Assembly (NCBI GenBank): GCA_947476475.1
Contig: CANJQT010000001.1
Span: 84,597 to 148,596, forward strand
DNA from: Paracoccaceae bacterium
GTDB lineage: Bacteria > Pseudomonadota > Alphaproteobacteria > Rhodobacterales > Rhodobacteraceae
Direction of reading: 5' to 3'
DNA length: 64,000 nucleotides
The notes beneath the pieces are model-generated. The model saw only the letters and a program-made list of their open reading frames with translations. It did no database searches and was not told the DNA's origin. Numbering within the stretch: position 1 is the first letter of the stretch; each line of letters starts with the position of its first letter. Below are positions 16,548 through 25,320 of this stretch, piece after piece. A program made the translations under genes and the position numbers.

Positions 16548-17926
16548 AGGCCCAGCACCTTCGGCAGGGCTGCCAGCAGCGCCCGCGCGCCTTGCCCGAC
16601 CCCGCCTTTCGGGCGGGCAGGGGCGGCGGTGGGTTGCCAGCCGTAGATGTCGAAATGCGCATAAGCCGGGCTGTGGGTCACGAAGCGGCGCAGGAACAGC
16701 GCTGCCGTGATCGACCCGGCAAAGCCAAAGCCGGGCGCATTGTCCAGATCGGCCACGTCCGGTTCGATCACGCTTTCATATGGGGTCCAGAAGGGCAGCC
16801 GCCAGACCGGATCGGCCACCGCCACACCCGCGTCAGTCAATGCCGCGGCAAAGCCTTCGTCATCGCTGTAAAAGGGGACCAGATCCGGCCCCACCGCCAC
16901 CCGCGCCGCCCCGGTCAAAGTGGCCATCGAGATCACCAGATCCGGCTTTTCCTCATCGGCAAGGGCCAGCGCATCGGCCAGCACCAGCCGCCCTTCCGCA
17001 TCGGTATCATTCACCTCGACCGTCAGACCCTTGCGGCTGGTCAGGATATCCTTTGGGCGCATCGCATCGCCCGCGATCACGTTTTCCACCGCCGGGATCA
17101 GCACGCGCAGCCGCAACTTCAGCCCCAAAGCCATGATCATATGTGCCAGCCCCAACACCGTCGCCGCCCCGCCCATGTCTTTCTTCATCAGGCTCATTGA
17201 ACCGCCGGTCTTGATGTTCAGCCCGCCCGTGTCAAAACAAACGCCCTTGCCAACCAGCGTCAGGTTCGGGCCCGCGTCGCCCCACCGCATCTCGATCAGC
17301 CGCGGCGCGCGGGTCGAAGCGCGCCCAACCGCGTGGATCATCGGGAAACCTTCAGAGAGCAGGTGTTCACCCACAACCGTCCGGATGGTGGCGTGGTGCC
17401 GGCTGGCCAGCCGCCGCGCGGCGGTTTCCAGCTCTTCCGGCCCCATGTCGGATGCGGGGGTGTTGATCAGATCGCGGGTCAGATATTCGCCCTCGGCAAT
17501 CGCCATCACCTGCGTCGCATCGACGCCCGATGGGCATTTCAGCCGCGCCTTCTGGCCCTTGGCGCTTTTGTAACGATCGAACCGATAGGCCGACAGAAGC
17601 CAGCCCAGCGCGGCTTCCGACGACTCTGGCCCGGTCAAATCGCCCTCCAGATGCCAGTCCCCTTCCGGCAGGCCTGCCGCCGCTTGCGCGATATGGAATC
17701 GCCCGCGCTGGCGGGCTTTGGCAGCGCCTCGCCCGAAAGCCGCACCCTCTACCGCGCCGTCCGGCCCCGGCAAAAGCACCAACTGCCCCAGCGCGCCGGT
17801 GAAAGCGGCGGCCTTCAACCAGACCTGTTGGGCAGCGGGACGGGTGGCGATGAACGCCGCTGCCCCCGCTTCGTCGGTCAGGAACAGAGGGGTCGAGGCG
17901 GCGTGCGGATCGGCGAAGGCGGGCAT
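16544..17926 (-). CDS. Leucyl aminopeptidase family protein (M17)
   Basis: Two-metal cytosolic aminopeptidase of 460 aa. The metal/catalytic block LVGKGVCFDTGG lies at about 224-235, and KKDMGGAA follows at about 248-255. The signature normally NTDAEGRL reads DTDAEGRL (307-314), with D309 and E311 kept, so activity is likely retained. The N-terminal domain is divergent from E. coli PepA, as in PepB-like proteins. It is the upstream partner of the NlpC/P60 gene in a two-gene operon. Confidence 0.9.
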   Translation of the reverse strand: MPAFADPHAASTPLFLTDEAGAAAFIATRPAAQQVWLKAAAFTGALGQLVLLPGPDGAVEGAAFGRGAAKARQRGRFHIAQAAAGLPEGDWHLEGDLTGPESSEAALGWLLSAYRFDRYKSAKGQKARLKCPSGVDATQVMAIAEGEYLTRDLINTPASDMGPEELETAARRLASRHHATIRTVVGEHLLSEGFPMIHAVGRASTRAPRLIEMRWGDAGPNLTLVGKGVCFDTGGLNIKTGGSMSLMKKDMGGAATVLGLAHMIMALGLKLRLRVLIPAVENVIAGDAMRPKDILTSRKGLTVEVNDTDAEGRLVLADALALADEEKPDLVISMATLTGAARVAVGPDLVPFYSDDEGFAAALTDAGVAVADPVWRLPFWTPYESVIEPDVADLDNAPGFGFAGSITAALFLRRFVTHSPAYAHFDIYGWQPTAAPARPKGGVGQGARALLAALPKVLGL

Positions 17927-17998
17927 GGCGGTCCTGTTTGTGTGAACTGTCCCTTACCCTAAGGTTTCGCGCCGCCCCCGCAAGCCCCGGGCGCCGGT

Positions 17999-18379
17999 CT
18001 AATGCGTCATGTCGCGCAAATCCCAGACGGCGGTCAGCGACCGCTCTCCCACCCGCACCAGCCGCGCGAGTGTTGCGGCCTGGGCGGTATGATCGCGGGC
18101 ATCGGCGGAATCTGCCACATCGCCTGCCACCCGCGCCAGACTGGCCAGACCGACGACCGCGGCCTGTGCGGCCATCTGCCGGGCCTCCTGTACCACCGCC
18201 GCAGACCGGCCTTCATCGGCAAAGCGCTGCAACAGCGCAAGCCGGGTTGCCAGATCCTCCATCGCGCGGCAGATCACCCGTTCTGCTGCCCCTTCGCCCA
18301 GTTCCGAAAACAGCGCGACCAATGGATCAGGGTTCAACCTGATCCCTTCCTCATGCCGCAAAATAGCCAGTAGAGCCAT
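17999..18379 (-). CDS. Hypothetical all-helical protein, 126 aa
   Basis: No family recognised with certainty. The sequence is Ala/Arg-rich and predicted to be a bundle of helices (for example RVICRAMEDLATRLALLQRF, then AAVVQEARQMAAQAAVVGLA). This superficially resembles an HPt or chemotaxis helper fold, but no phosphotransfer histidine motif stands out. ATG 18379 (MALLAILRHEEG) is chosen over an upstream start. It is divergently oriented from the carbonic anhydrase gene. Confidence 0.6.
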   Translation of the reverse strand: MALLAILRHEEGIRLNPDPLVALFSELGEGAAERVICRAMEDLATRLALLQRFADEGRSAAVVQEARQMAAQAAVVGLASLARVAGDVADSADARDHTAQAATLARLVRVGERSLTAVWDLRDMTH

Positions 18380-18520
18380 CTTGACCCATCCCTTCCCGCA
18401 CCCCAAATGCGGCTTAAGCTTGGCTGCAACCGATCAAGAAAGGGTTGATGGTCCGGGGAAAAAACCGCTCGAATTTGTGCGGACGACCCCCTAAAGAGGG
18501 GCGGACAATGAGGGATGACC

Positions 18521-19171
18521 ATGAATAGCGCGCGGCCTTTGCCTTCTTATCTGGTGCAGCGGTATCACGGCTGGAAAGCCACGACCTGGCAAGAGAACAA
18601 GGCCTGGTACCGACGCCTTGCCCATGGGGGCCAGCATCCGCGCGCCATGGTGATTTCCTGCTGTGACAGCCGTGTGCATGTCACCTCGATCTTTGGGGCG
18701 GATCAGGGTGAATTCTTCATCCACCGCAATATTGCGAACCTTGTCCCGCCGCACAATCCGGACGGGGAACATCACGGCACGTCGGCTGCGGTGGAATTCG
18801 GGGTAACGGCGCTGCAGGTCGCGCATCTTATCGTTCTGGGCCATTCCGGCTGCGGCGGGGTGCGGGGTTGCCATGATATGTGCTGCGGTCAGGCCCCCGA
18901 GCTGGAAGAAAAGTCCAGTTATGTCGGCCGGTGGATGGATATCCTGCGCCCTGGATATGAGCGGGTGAAGGATCTGTCCGACGAAACGGCGCGCGTTGCC
19001 GCGCTGGAACAGCAGGCGGTGCTGGTCAGTCTGGAAAACCTGATGACCTTCCCCTTCGTGCGCACCGCCGTCGAGGCGGGCGAACTGTCGATCCATGGCC
19101 TATGGAACGACATCGGTGAAGGCGGGCTTTTGCAGTATGACGGGGCCAGCGGCAGTTTTGTGCCGCTGTAA
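18521..19171 (+). CDS. Beta-carbonic anhydrase
   Basis: Zinc enzyme interconverting CO2 and bicarbonate, 216 aa. The beta-class ligands are all present: Cys in SCCDSRV with the Asp-Arg dyad, then His and Cys in LGHSGCGG. The additional conserved segment IHRNIANLVPP is present. The ATG at 18521 has GAGGG six bases upstream; an in-frame ATG at 18515 would add two residues. Less than 600 bases downstream is an SbtA-type transporter with a PII-like partner, so this enzyme probably takes part in inorganic-carbon uptake. Confidence 0.93.
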   Translation: MNSARPLPSYLVQRYHGWKATTWQENKAWYRRLAHGGQHPRAMVISCCDSRVHVTSIFGADQGEFFIHRNIANLVPPHNPDGEHHGTSAAVEFGVTALQVAHLIVLGHSGCGGVRGCHDMCCGQAPELEEKSSYVGRWMDILRPGYERVKDLSDETARVAALEQQAVLVSLENLMTFPFVRTAVEAGELSIHGLWNDIGEGGLLQYDGASGSFVPL

Positions 19172-19223
19172 CCTGCCGGGGGCGGGAAACCCTTAATTAA
19201 GCAGAATCGTCGAACCTTTGCCT

Positions 19224-19664
19224 ATGGCACAGGATATTCCCATCTCTGTCGATCTGCCGCGCGATCTGTTGCTGATGCTCGGGCGTGCGGCAACGCGGGC
19301 GGGCTGCGCGCCCGCCGACTATTTGTGTGGCCTTCTGACGGTTGCGCTGAAACCCACGCCCCCTATCCCCGATGATCCGGGTCGCGCCGTTCGTCTGGCC
19401 CTGTGTCTGGCCACCGACTGGCCGGATCTTCAGCACCGGCTCAGGATGACCGGCCATGTCCTGCGCCCGCTTGGCGCGCAGGATGGCGAACTGTCACTTT
19501 GTTTCTGGCCACTGGAACGCCCGCTGATGCCCTTGAAGGCGCTGGGGGTCAGTCGGGCGGATCTGGTTCTGCGACTAGGGGCAGACTTTCCCCCGAATGG
19601 CGATCTGTACAGGGCGCGTAAGGCGCAGGCGGTGATCAGCCCGTATCACGGCCGCCTAGCCTGA
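19224..19664 (+). CDS. Hypothetical protein, 146 aa, N-terminus resembling a ribbon-helix-helix
   Basis: No family recognised. The first ~45 residues (ISVDLPRDLLLMLGRAATRA, then YLCGLLTVAL) have the strand-helix-helix pattern of RHH DNA-binding proteins. The remainder looks globular with alternating strands (LSLCFWPLERPLMPLKALGV). It lies between the carbonic anhydrase and the SbtA-like transporter on the same strand. A regulatory role in that module is conceivable but unproven. Confidence 0.6.
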   Translation: MAQDIPISVDLPRDLLLMLGRAATRAGCAPADYLCGLLTVALKPTPPIPDDPGRAVRLALCLATDWPDLQHRLRMTGHVLRPLGAQDGELSLCFWPLERPLMPLKALGVSRADLVLRLGADFPPNGDLYRARKAQAVISPYHGRLA

Positions 19665-19762
19665 GGGTCACACGACGGGCGTTTCAATGAATTCTCCCGT
19701 GCGCCCGACTTGCGCAGGGTGCTACCCACGCCCATATCACACCCGCGTGAACGGAGGGGAAA

Positions 19763-20740
19763 ATGCAGGATCTGATGGCCAGCGGCATGGCAAGTCTTCT
19801 GTCGCCGATGGTTCTGTCCTTTGCCCTCGGCCTTGTCGCGGCGCTCGCCCGCTCTAGCCTGTCCTTCCCCGACGCGGTGGCAAAGGGCATGTCGCTTTAT
19901 CTGCTGTTCGCCATCGGCTTCAAAGGCGGGGTAAGCGTATCGACCCACGGGCTGGAAGGTACGCTGATCGGTAGTATCATCGGGGGTGTGCTGCTCAGTT
20001 TTATCATTCCCTTCGTTGCCTATGGGCTTTTGCGCAGCATCACCCGGCTTTCGGCACTGGATGCGGCGGCGGTGGCGGGCCACTATGGCTCGATCTCGAT
20101 CGTGACCTTTGTAACGGCGATATCGGTTCTGGTCAGTGCGGGTATCACCTCCGAAGGCTATATGGTCGCCGTCGCCGCAGCGATGGAGGCGCCGGCCATC
20201 CTTTCGGCGCTCTGGCTTGCCGCGCGCAGCGGCGGGGCCGGGCAGATGGACGGAGAGCTGTGGCGCGAGGTGCTGCTGAACGGTTCTATCGTCCTGCTTC
20301 TGGGGGCTTTTGCCATCGGGACGGTGACCGGCGAAAAGGGCATGGCCGATATCGAAAGCTTCATCGTTTCGCCCTTCAAGGGGGTGCTGTGCCTGTTTCT
20401 TCTGGATATGGGGCTGGTGGCCGGGCGCGGCTTGCGTCAGGCGCGCGGGCTGATCACGGCGCCGCTGCTCCTGTTTGCCATCGCCATGCCGCTGATTGGC
20501 GCGGCGCTGGCCCTGCCCATCGCCATGATGCTGGGCCTGTCGGTCGGCGGCGTGACGCTGTTCATGGTTCTGGCAGCCTCGGCGTCCTATATCGCGGTGC
20601 CCGCCGCCATGCGGGTGGCCCTGCCAGAGGCGAACCCCACGATCTACCTGACACTTGCGTTGGGTCTGACCTTTCCCTTCAACCTGACGCTTGGCATCCC
20701 GCTCTATCTTGCTGCCGCCCAGTTCGCGGCCGGAGGCTGA
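19763..20740 (+). CDS. SbtA-type sodium-dependent bicarbonate transporter family protein (DUF897)
   Basis: Inner-membrane protein of 325 aa with about ten hydrophobic segments in two halves. The characteristic opening includes LSPMVLSFALGLVAALARSS, then LYLLFAIGFKGGVSVS. The second half has the comparable motif YIAVPAAMRVALPEANP. Characterised cyanobacterial SbtA proteins import bicarbonate with sodium. The next gene, three bases away, encodes a small PII-like protein as in sbtAB loci, which strengthens the call. In heterotrophs the substrate has rarely been tested. Confidence 0.85.
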   Translation: MQDLMASGMASLLSPMVLSFALGLVAALARSSLSFPDAVAKGMSLYLLFAIGFKGGVSVSTHGLEGTLIGSIIGGVLLSFIIPFVAYGLLRSITRLSALDAAAVAGHYGSISIVTFVTAISVLVSAGITSEGYMVAVAAAMEAPAILSALWLAARSGGAGQMDGELWREVLLNGSIVLLLGAFAIGTVTGEKGMADIESFIVSPFKGVLCLFLLDMGLVAGRGLRQARGLITAPLLLFAIAMPLIGAALALPIAMMLGLSVGGVTLFMVLAASASYIAVPAAMRVALPEANPTIYLTLALGLTFPFNLTLGIPLYLAAAQFAAGG

Positions 20741-20743
20741 CCC

Positions 20744-21055
20744 ATGCAGACCCATCGCGCCAAACGGGTTGAAATCATCATCGAACTGCCGATGGAACGG
20801 CGACTGACCGATGCTCTGACAGCGGCGGGGGTGACCGGCTTCACCGTCTTGCCGGTGTTGGGCGGGTCGGGCCGGTCCGGCCGTTGGAGCCGTGAAGGAC
20901 AGGTGTCGGCGGCGGTTGGCATGGTGGCGGTCATCTGCATCGTGCGGCCTGACAAGGTGGACGGCCTTCTAGAGGCCGCCTTCCGGGTTCTGGAAAAGCA
21001 TATCGGCGTGGTCAGCGTAAGCGATTGCGACGTGCTGAGGGCGGAACGGTTCTGA
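20744..21055 (+). CDS. PII-like regulatory protein, SbtB-like
   Basis: 103 aa ferredoxin-like fold: strand RVEIIIELPM, helix ERRLTDALTAAG, strand GFTVLPVLGG, a Gly/Ser/Arg-rich loop (GSGRSGRWSREGQ) that could serve as the T-loop, then helix VDGLLEAAFRVLEKH and a final strand. SbtB proteins bind adenyl nucleotides and gate SbtA. The C-terminal cysteine loop of cyanobacterial SbtB is absent. The gene is immediately downstream of the SbtA-like transporter, so a trimeric cytosolic plug or regulator of it is the best guess. Confidence 0.8.
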   Translation: MQTHRAKRVEIIIELPMERRLTDALTAAGVTGFTVLPVLGGSGRSGRWSREGQVSAAVGMVAVICIVRPDKVDGLLEAAFRVLEKHIGVVSVSDCDVLRAERF

Positions 21056-21161
21056 AGAGCCAGCCACCGCGAAGCCCAGTGCAGCAGCCTTAGAAAGAAC
21101 GTGAAAAACCGTGATGGCCGCATCGTGATACCCTGCGCCGATCCAGCACAGAAAAAACATC

Positions 21162-21647
21162 ATGATAGGATTCCCAAAACGCGCAGGGTTTCTGGTGCTG
21201 ATGCTTGCTCTGGCCGCCAGTCCGGGCCTGACAGCAAGCGGTGGTGGCAGCGGTGATGGCAGCACGTCGGGCAACAGCCAGAAAAATGCCGCCGTGGCGA
21301 CCCATGCCGACGCACAGCCGCTGGTGGATCAGGGCAAATATCGCAAGGCGCTTAAAGTCTTGCAGGCTATGACCAGAGCCAACCCTTCGGACGCGGATGC
21401 CTGGAACCTGATGGGCTGTTCCAGCCGCAAGCTGTAGAAGTACGATGACGCTTCGGTCTATTATGCCAAGGCGCTGAAACTTGATCTCAAGTATCTGGGC
21501 GCGTTGGAATATCAGGGCGAACTTTTCCTTGAAACAGGGTCTTACGATCAGGCCAAGGCGAATCTTAGGCTTCTGAAAGTATCTTGCGGCACTTGCGAGC
21601 AATGTTCGCAACTGAAAACCGCTCTGAGCGCCGCGGGGCAGAGCTGA
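21162..21647 (+). pseudogene. TPR-repeat exported protein interrupted by an in-frame TAG
   Basis: The frame opens with a signal peptide (FLVLMLALAASPGLTASGGG) and reads into a tetratricopeptide repeat. It ends at TAG 21435-21437, directly after CSSRKL. Translation in the same frame continues without shift (KYDDASVYYAKALKLDLKYL, then GALEYQGELFLETGSYDQAK) to TGA 21645-21647. The downstream part is a normal second TPR plus a CGTCEQC motif, so the whole is one 161-codon gene with an amber codon. One base change from CAG or AAG would explain it. Either it is a recent pseudogene, or a suppressed stop, or a sequence error. Confidence 0.75.
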
Positions 21648-21648
21648 C

Positions 21649-21677
21649 AAAAAGGGCGGCCCGCTGGGGCCGCCTTT
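21649..21677. terminator. Bidirectional terminator between TPR gene and asd
   Basis: GGCGGCCC (21655-21662), loop GCTG, GGGCCGCC (21667-21674), flanked by A-run on the left and TTT on the right. The hairpin sits between two convergent genes and can serve both strands. Confidence 0.75.
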
Positions 21678-21699
21678 CTGAATAGCCAAAAGGGCGCGT

Positions 21700-22722
21700 T
21701 CAGCCCTTCTTTAGGCAGCGGCTTCCCAGAAGTTCGGCGATCTGCACGGCGTTCAGTGCCGCACCCTTGCGCAAGTTGTCGCTGACACACCACAGGTTAA
21801 GCCCGTTGTCGATGGTGCTGTCCTGACGCACACGCGAAACATAGGTCGCATATTCGCCGACGCACTCGACCGGGGTGATGTAACCCCCGTTCTCGCGCTT
21901 GTCGATCAGCATCACGCCAGGTGCTTCGCGCAGGATGTCCTGCGCCTCTTCCCAATCCAGGAATTCTTCCGTCTCGATGTTGATCGCCTCGGAATGGCCG
22001 ACGAACACGGGAACGCGCACGCAGGTCGCGGTGACCTTGATCGACTTATCAAGGATCTTCTTCGTCTCTGCCACCATCTTCCATTCTTCCTTGGTCGAAC
22101 CATCATCCAGGAAAACGTCGATATGCGGGATCACGTTGAAGGCGATCTGCTTGGTGAATTTCTTAGGCGCGCGCTCCTGACCCGGCACATAGATGCCCTT
22201 GGTCTGGTCCCACAGCTCGTCAATGCCTTCCTTGCCGGCACCTGAAACCGACTGATAGGTCGCCACCACAACGCGCTTGATCTTGGCGCGGTCGTGCAGC
22301 GGCTTCAGTGCCACCACCATCTGCGCGGTCGAACAGTTCGGGTTGGCGATGATGTTCTTTTTCTTATAGCCGTCGATTGCGTCGGCATTCACTTCCGGGA
22401 CGATCAGCGGCACATCGGCGTCATAGCGGTACAGCGACGAATTATCGATGACCACGCAGCCTGCGGCCGCCGCCTTTGGCGCATAGATCTTCGTCGCGTC
22501 GGATCCCACGGCGAACAAGGCAATGTCCCAGCTGGTGAAATCGAATTTGTCCAGATCCTGGGTCTTGAGTGTCTTGTCGCCAAAGCTGACTTCGGTGCCA
22601 AGCGACTTGCGGCTGGCAAGCGCGGCGATTTCATCCACCGGGAACTCACGCTCCGCGAGGATATTCAGCATTTCACGGCCCACATTCCCCGTGGCGCCGG
22701 CGACAACGACCTTGTAGCCCAT
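21700..22722 (-). CDS. asd: Aspartate-semialdehyde dehydrogenase
   Basis: NADP-dependent enzyme (340 aa) reducing aspartyl phosphate to the semialdehyde for lysine, threonine, methionine and diaminopimelate synthesis. The dinucleotide motif VAGATGNVGREML is at the N-terminus. The catalytic Cys lies in NPNCSTAQMV. The substrate-binding region QSVSGAGKEGIDEL and the conserved His in VPVFVGHSEAI are present. ATG 22722 (MGYKVVVAG) is the family start, with AGGAGA-type purines upstream; a longer reading to 22776 is rejected. Confidence 0.96.
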   Translation of the reverse strand: MGYKVVVAGATGNVGREMLNILAEREFPVDEIAALASRKSLGTEVSFGDKTLKTQDLDKFDFTSWDIALFAVGSDATKIYAPKAAAAGCVVIDNSSLYRYDADVPLIVPEVNADAIDGYKKKNIIANPNCSTAQMVVALKPLHDRAKIKRVVVATYQSVSGAGKEGIDELWDQTKGIYVPGQERAPKKFTKQIAFNVIPHIDVFLDDGSTKEEWKMVAETKKILDKSIKVTATCVRVPVFVGHSEAINIETEEFLDWEEAQDILREAPGVMLIDKRENGGYITPVECVGEYATYVSRVRQDSTIDNGLNLWCVSDNLRKGAALNAVQIAELLGSRCLKKG

Positions 22723-22854
22723 CTGGGGGTCTCCTCTTTCATCGGACGAGGTCCAATATCGTATCGCACCGGGCAATAAAAGCGAAAGATGCGGCGCTGC
22801 GGCATTTGGGAAATTGCCTGTGGCGCACGCGCGCGCATCAAATCTTTCTGGGGC

Positions 22855-24036
22855 TTAGCGGGCCTCGTCGCGGCTGAACAGATAGATCACCAGTCCGGCG
22901 ACCAATGGCAACAGAAAGAACAGGAACAAAGAACCGAACGTATGGCCGGGCTGCACGGGATCTTGCAGCGCGCGGTAGACCGGCCGCGAGGCAAACTGCA
23001 TGATGCCCGCCCCGCCGATAGAGAACATGTTGATGAAGCTGACCCCGCGCCCAATCAGATGCGGCGGCAGAAAGCTGCGCCCATGTGCCATGATCGCCGG
23101 ATAGCTGGCCCCGAAGAACCCGTGCGCCGCCAACAGCGTGGCCGACGACCAGAAACCCGGCTGCGGAACCGCGACCAGCGCAGCAAGGCTTGCCGCGGAC
23201 AGCGCCACACAGCCCGCCACACCCCATTTGCGCGACCCGGTGATCCGGTCGATCGGTCCCAGCAAAAAGTTTCCGGCAACCATCGCCAGCCCCATCAGCA
23301 GCGTCGCTTGACCGATCCCGGCGGCATTGGCGCCGTACACATCGTGCAGGTATGGCCCGGCCCACAGCCCGCGGATGACCGCCGCCGGGGCATAGGCCAC
23401 CAGCATCAGCGCCAGCACCGGCCATAGCGCCCGCAGGGCCAGAAGTTCGGCAAAACTGCCGGTTTCGGCGCCATTTGCTGTTGTACGCTCGGGGTCGCGC
23501 ACGAACAGGGCCAAGGCCCCGGCCACAAGCAGGGTCAGCGCTGCAAGCCCCCAAAGTGTCGGACGCCAGCCTGCGGCTTCGATCAGCCAGGCCAGCGGTG
23601 TGGCCCCGGCGATATTGCCAAGCGATCCCACCCCCACCATCACACCCGCAAGCGTGCCGAATTTCGCCGGCGAAAAGCTGCGGGCAAAGATGAAATAGGC
23701 TGCCATCAACACCGGCGAACAGCCGATCCCGATCAGCACCATCGCCAGATGCAGCGTCATCGGCCCCTGTGCCGCAGCAAAGATTGCCGCCCCGCCACCG
23801 CCGCCAACCGCCAGCAGCGCCGCTGCGGTGCGCCGCGGCCCAAAACGGTCCAGTCCGGTTCCGACCGCAAGCTGCATCAGCGCGAAGGATACGAAAAACA
23901 GCCCCGACGACACCGCCAGATCATCCGGCCCGGCGCCGATCTCGACCCCCAGCACCGGGGTCAGAACCGCCAGAAACGCCCGGTAAAACTGGCTGAGCAC
24001 ATAGGCCGCCAACAAAAACAACATTCCAAGGCGCAT
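22855..24036 (-). CDS. MFS transporter
   Basis: Inner-membrane carrier of 393 aa with about twelve hydrophobic helices. The first starts LGMLFLLAAYVLSQFYRAFL. The loop between helices 2 and 3 reads GTGLDRFGPRRTAAA, matching the MFS GxxxDRxGRR pattern. A second copy, GPIDRITGSRKWG, sits in the C-terminal half. ATG 24036 is preferred, since upstream residues are not membrane-like. The substrate is unknown. Confidence 0.88.
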   Translation of the reverse strand: MRLGMLFLLAAYVLSQFYRAFLAVLTPVLGVEIGAGPDDLAVSSGLFFVSFALMQLAVGTGLDRFGPRRTAAALLAVGGGGGAAIFAAAQGPMTLHLAMVLIGIGCSPVLMAAYFIFARSFSPAKFGTLAGVMVGVGSLGNIAGATPLAWLIEAAGWRPTLWGLAALTLLVAGALALFVRDPERTTANGAETGSFAELLALRALWPVLALMLVAYAPAAVIRGLWAGPYLHDVYGANAAGIGQATLLMGLAMVAGNFLLGPIDRITGSRKWGVAGCVALSAASLAALVAVPQPGFWSSATLLAAHGFFGASYPAIMAHGRSFLPPHLIGRGVSFINMFSIGGAGIMQFASRPVYRALQDPVQPGHTFGSLFLFFLLPLVAGLVIYLFSRDEAR

Positions 24037-24272
24037 TCCGGCTCTCGTGTGCAAGGTGCGCGCACCCTGCGTCAGGCAGCAGGCAGGAACAAGGGCAGGG
24101 CTGACCTGGTTCCATGAAAAGTCGGAAACTGCCGGCGGACCAAAGCCGTCAGCCCGTCCGGCGGCTGGTTTGCGCTGCATTTGTCCAGGATACGGAGGTT
24201 TTGCGCATGAACCACCTTTCCTTCCCCAGGGATTTGCGCTGAAACAGGCCGACGGATCACCGAAGGCCCAGA

Positions 24273-25310
24273 ATGACCGACACCCCTTCAACCGTGGGCG
24301 CGCTTCTTGTTTCAACCCCGCCCGAGTTTTCCGAAAGCGCTGTGGCAGGCATGGCGCGCAAGCATTTTGGGCGCGAGGGGCAACTCAGGCGGCTGACCTC
24401 GGAACGCGATCTGAATTTCCAGCTTTCGGCCGCCAGTGGAGAAAGCCATGTGCTGAAGATCGCCAATCTGGCCGAGCCGATCGAAAGCACACATTTCCAG
24501 ACCGAGGCGCTTTTGCATCTGGCACGCGCTGCCCCCGAACTGCCCGTGCCCCGCGTCGTCCGCACCCTGACCGGGGCGACCGAGGCGACCCTGCCGGAAG
24601 GCAATATCCTGCGGCTTTTGACCTTTCTGGAAGGCGAGCCTCTGCACCGTGCCCAGTCCAGCGCCGCGCAAAGCCGCTCGATGGCCGGCATCGGGGCCAC
24701 GCTGGCGCGGGCCTTGCGCGGCTTTGACCATCCCGCAGCCGACCATGATCTTTTGTGGGACATCAAGCAGGCTTCCCGCCTGCGCGCCTTGCTGCCTGCC
24801 ATGACCGACAAGGACCTGCGCAGCCTGATTTCGGCGCGCCTTGACCTGTTCGAAATGCGTGTGAGCCCTGCCTTGCCTGCCTTGCGCTGGCAGGTGGTCC
24901 ACAACGACCTTAACCCCCACAACGTGCTGGTCGATCCCGCCGATCACGCCCGCGTTTCCGGCATTCTCGACTTTGGCGACATGGTGCGCACACCGCTGAT
25001 CTGCGATGTGGCAGTGACCGCGTCTTACCAGGTCGACGCGGCCGACCCATTGGCCTCGCTGGTCAACTTCGCCGGGGCTTGGCACGCCGCTGACCCGCTG
25101 GAGGAGGCCGAGCTTGATCTGCTGTTCGATCTGGTCGCCACCCGGATGATCACGACCATCGCCATCGCGGGTTGGCGCGCCGCCCGCTACCCGGAAAATG
25201 CCCCCTATATCCTGCGCAACGTTCCCCGGGCGCTGGCCGGGTTTCAGGCCTTCGAACGCCTGTCGCCTGCTGAAGTCCGCCGCGAGCTTGCCGCAGCCTG
25301 TCCCCCGTGA
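24273..25310 (+). CDS. APH-fold kinase, hydroxylysine kinase (HYKK)-like phosphotransferase
   Basis: Protein-kinase-like phosphotransferase of 345 aa. The catalytic loop reads VVHNDLNPHNVLVD (HxDxxxxN) and the metal-binding loop is GILDFGDM. The N-lobe contains ESHVLKIAN with the likely nucleotide Lys. The family includes aminoglycoside and homoserine kinases and mammalian 5-hydroxylysine kinase (AGPHD1). It is followed 10 bases later by a class III PLP enzyme, and the same two domains occur fused in many bacteria. That makes phosphorylation of a hydroxylated amine or amino acid more likely than antibiotic resistance. Confidence 0.82.
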   Translation: MTDTPSTVGALLVSTPPEFSESAVAGMARKHFGREGQLRRLTSERDLNFQLSAASGESHVLKIANLAEPIESTHFQTEALLHLARAAPELPVPRVVRTLTGATEATLPEGNILRLLTFLEGEPLHRAQSSAAQSRSMAGIGATLARALRGFDHPAADHDLLWDIKQASRLRALLPAMTDKDLRSLISARLDLFEMRVSPALPALRWQVVHNDLNPHNVLVDPADHARVSGILDFGDMVRTPLICDVAVTASYQVDAADPLASLVNFAGAWHAADPLEEAELDLLFDLVATRMITTIAIAGWRAARYPENAPYILRNVPRALAGFQAFERLSPAEVRRELAAACPP

Positions 25311-25320
25311 AGGATCCGAC

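Noticed and set aside
24273-25310. Aminoglycoside resistance gene
   Set aside because: The APH fold is shared by many small-molecule kinases, and the partner PLP gene argues for amine catabolism.
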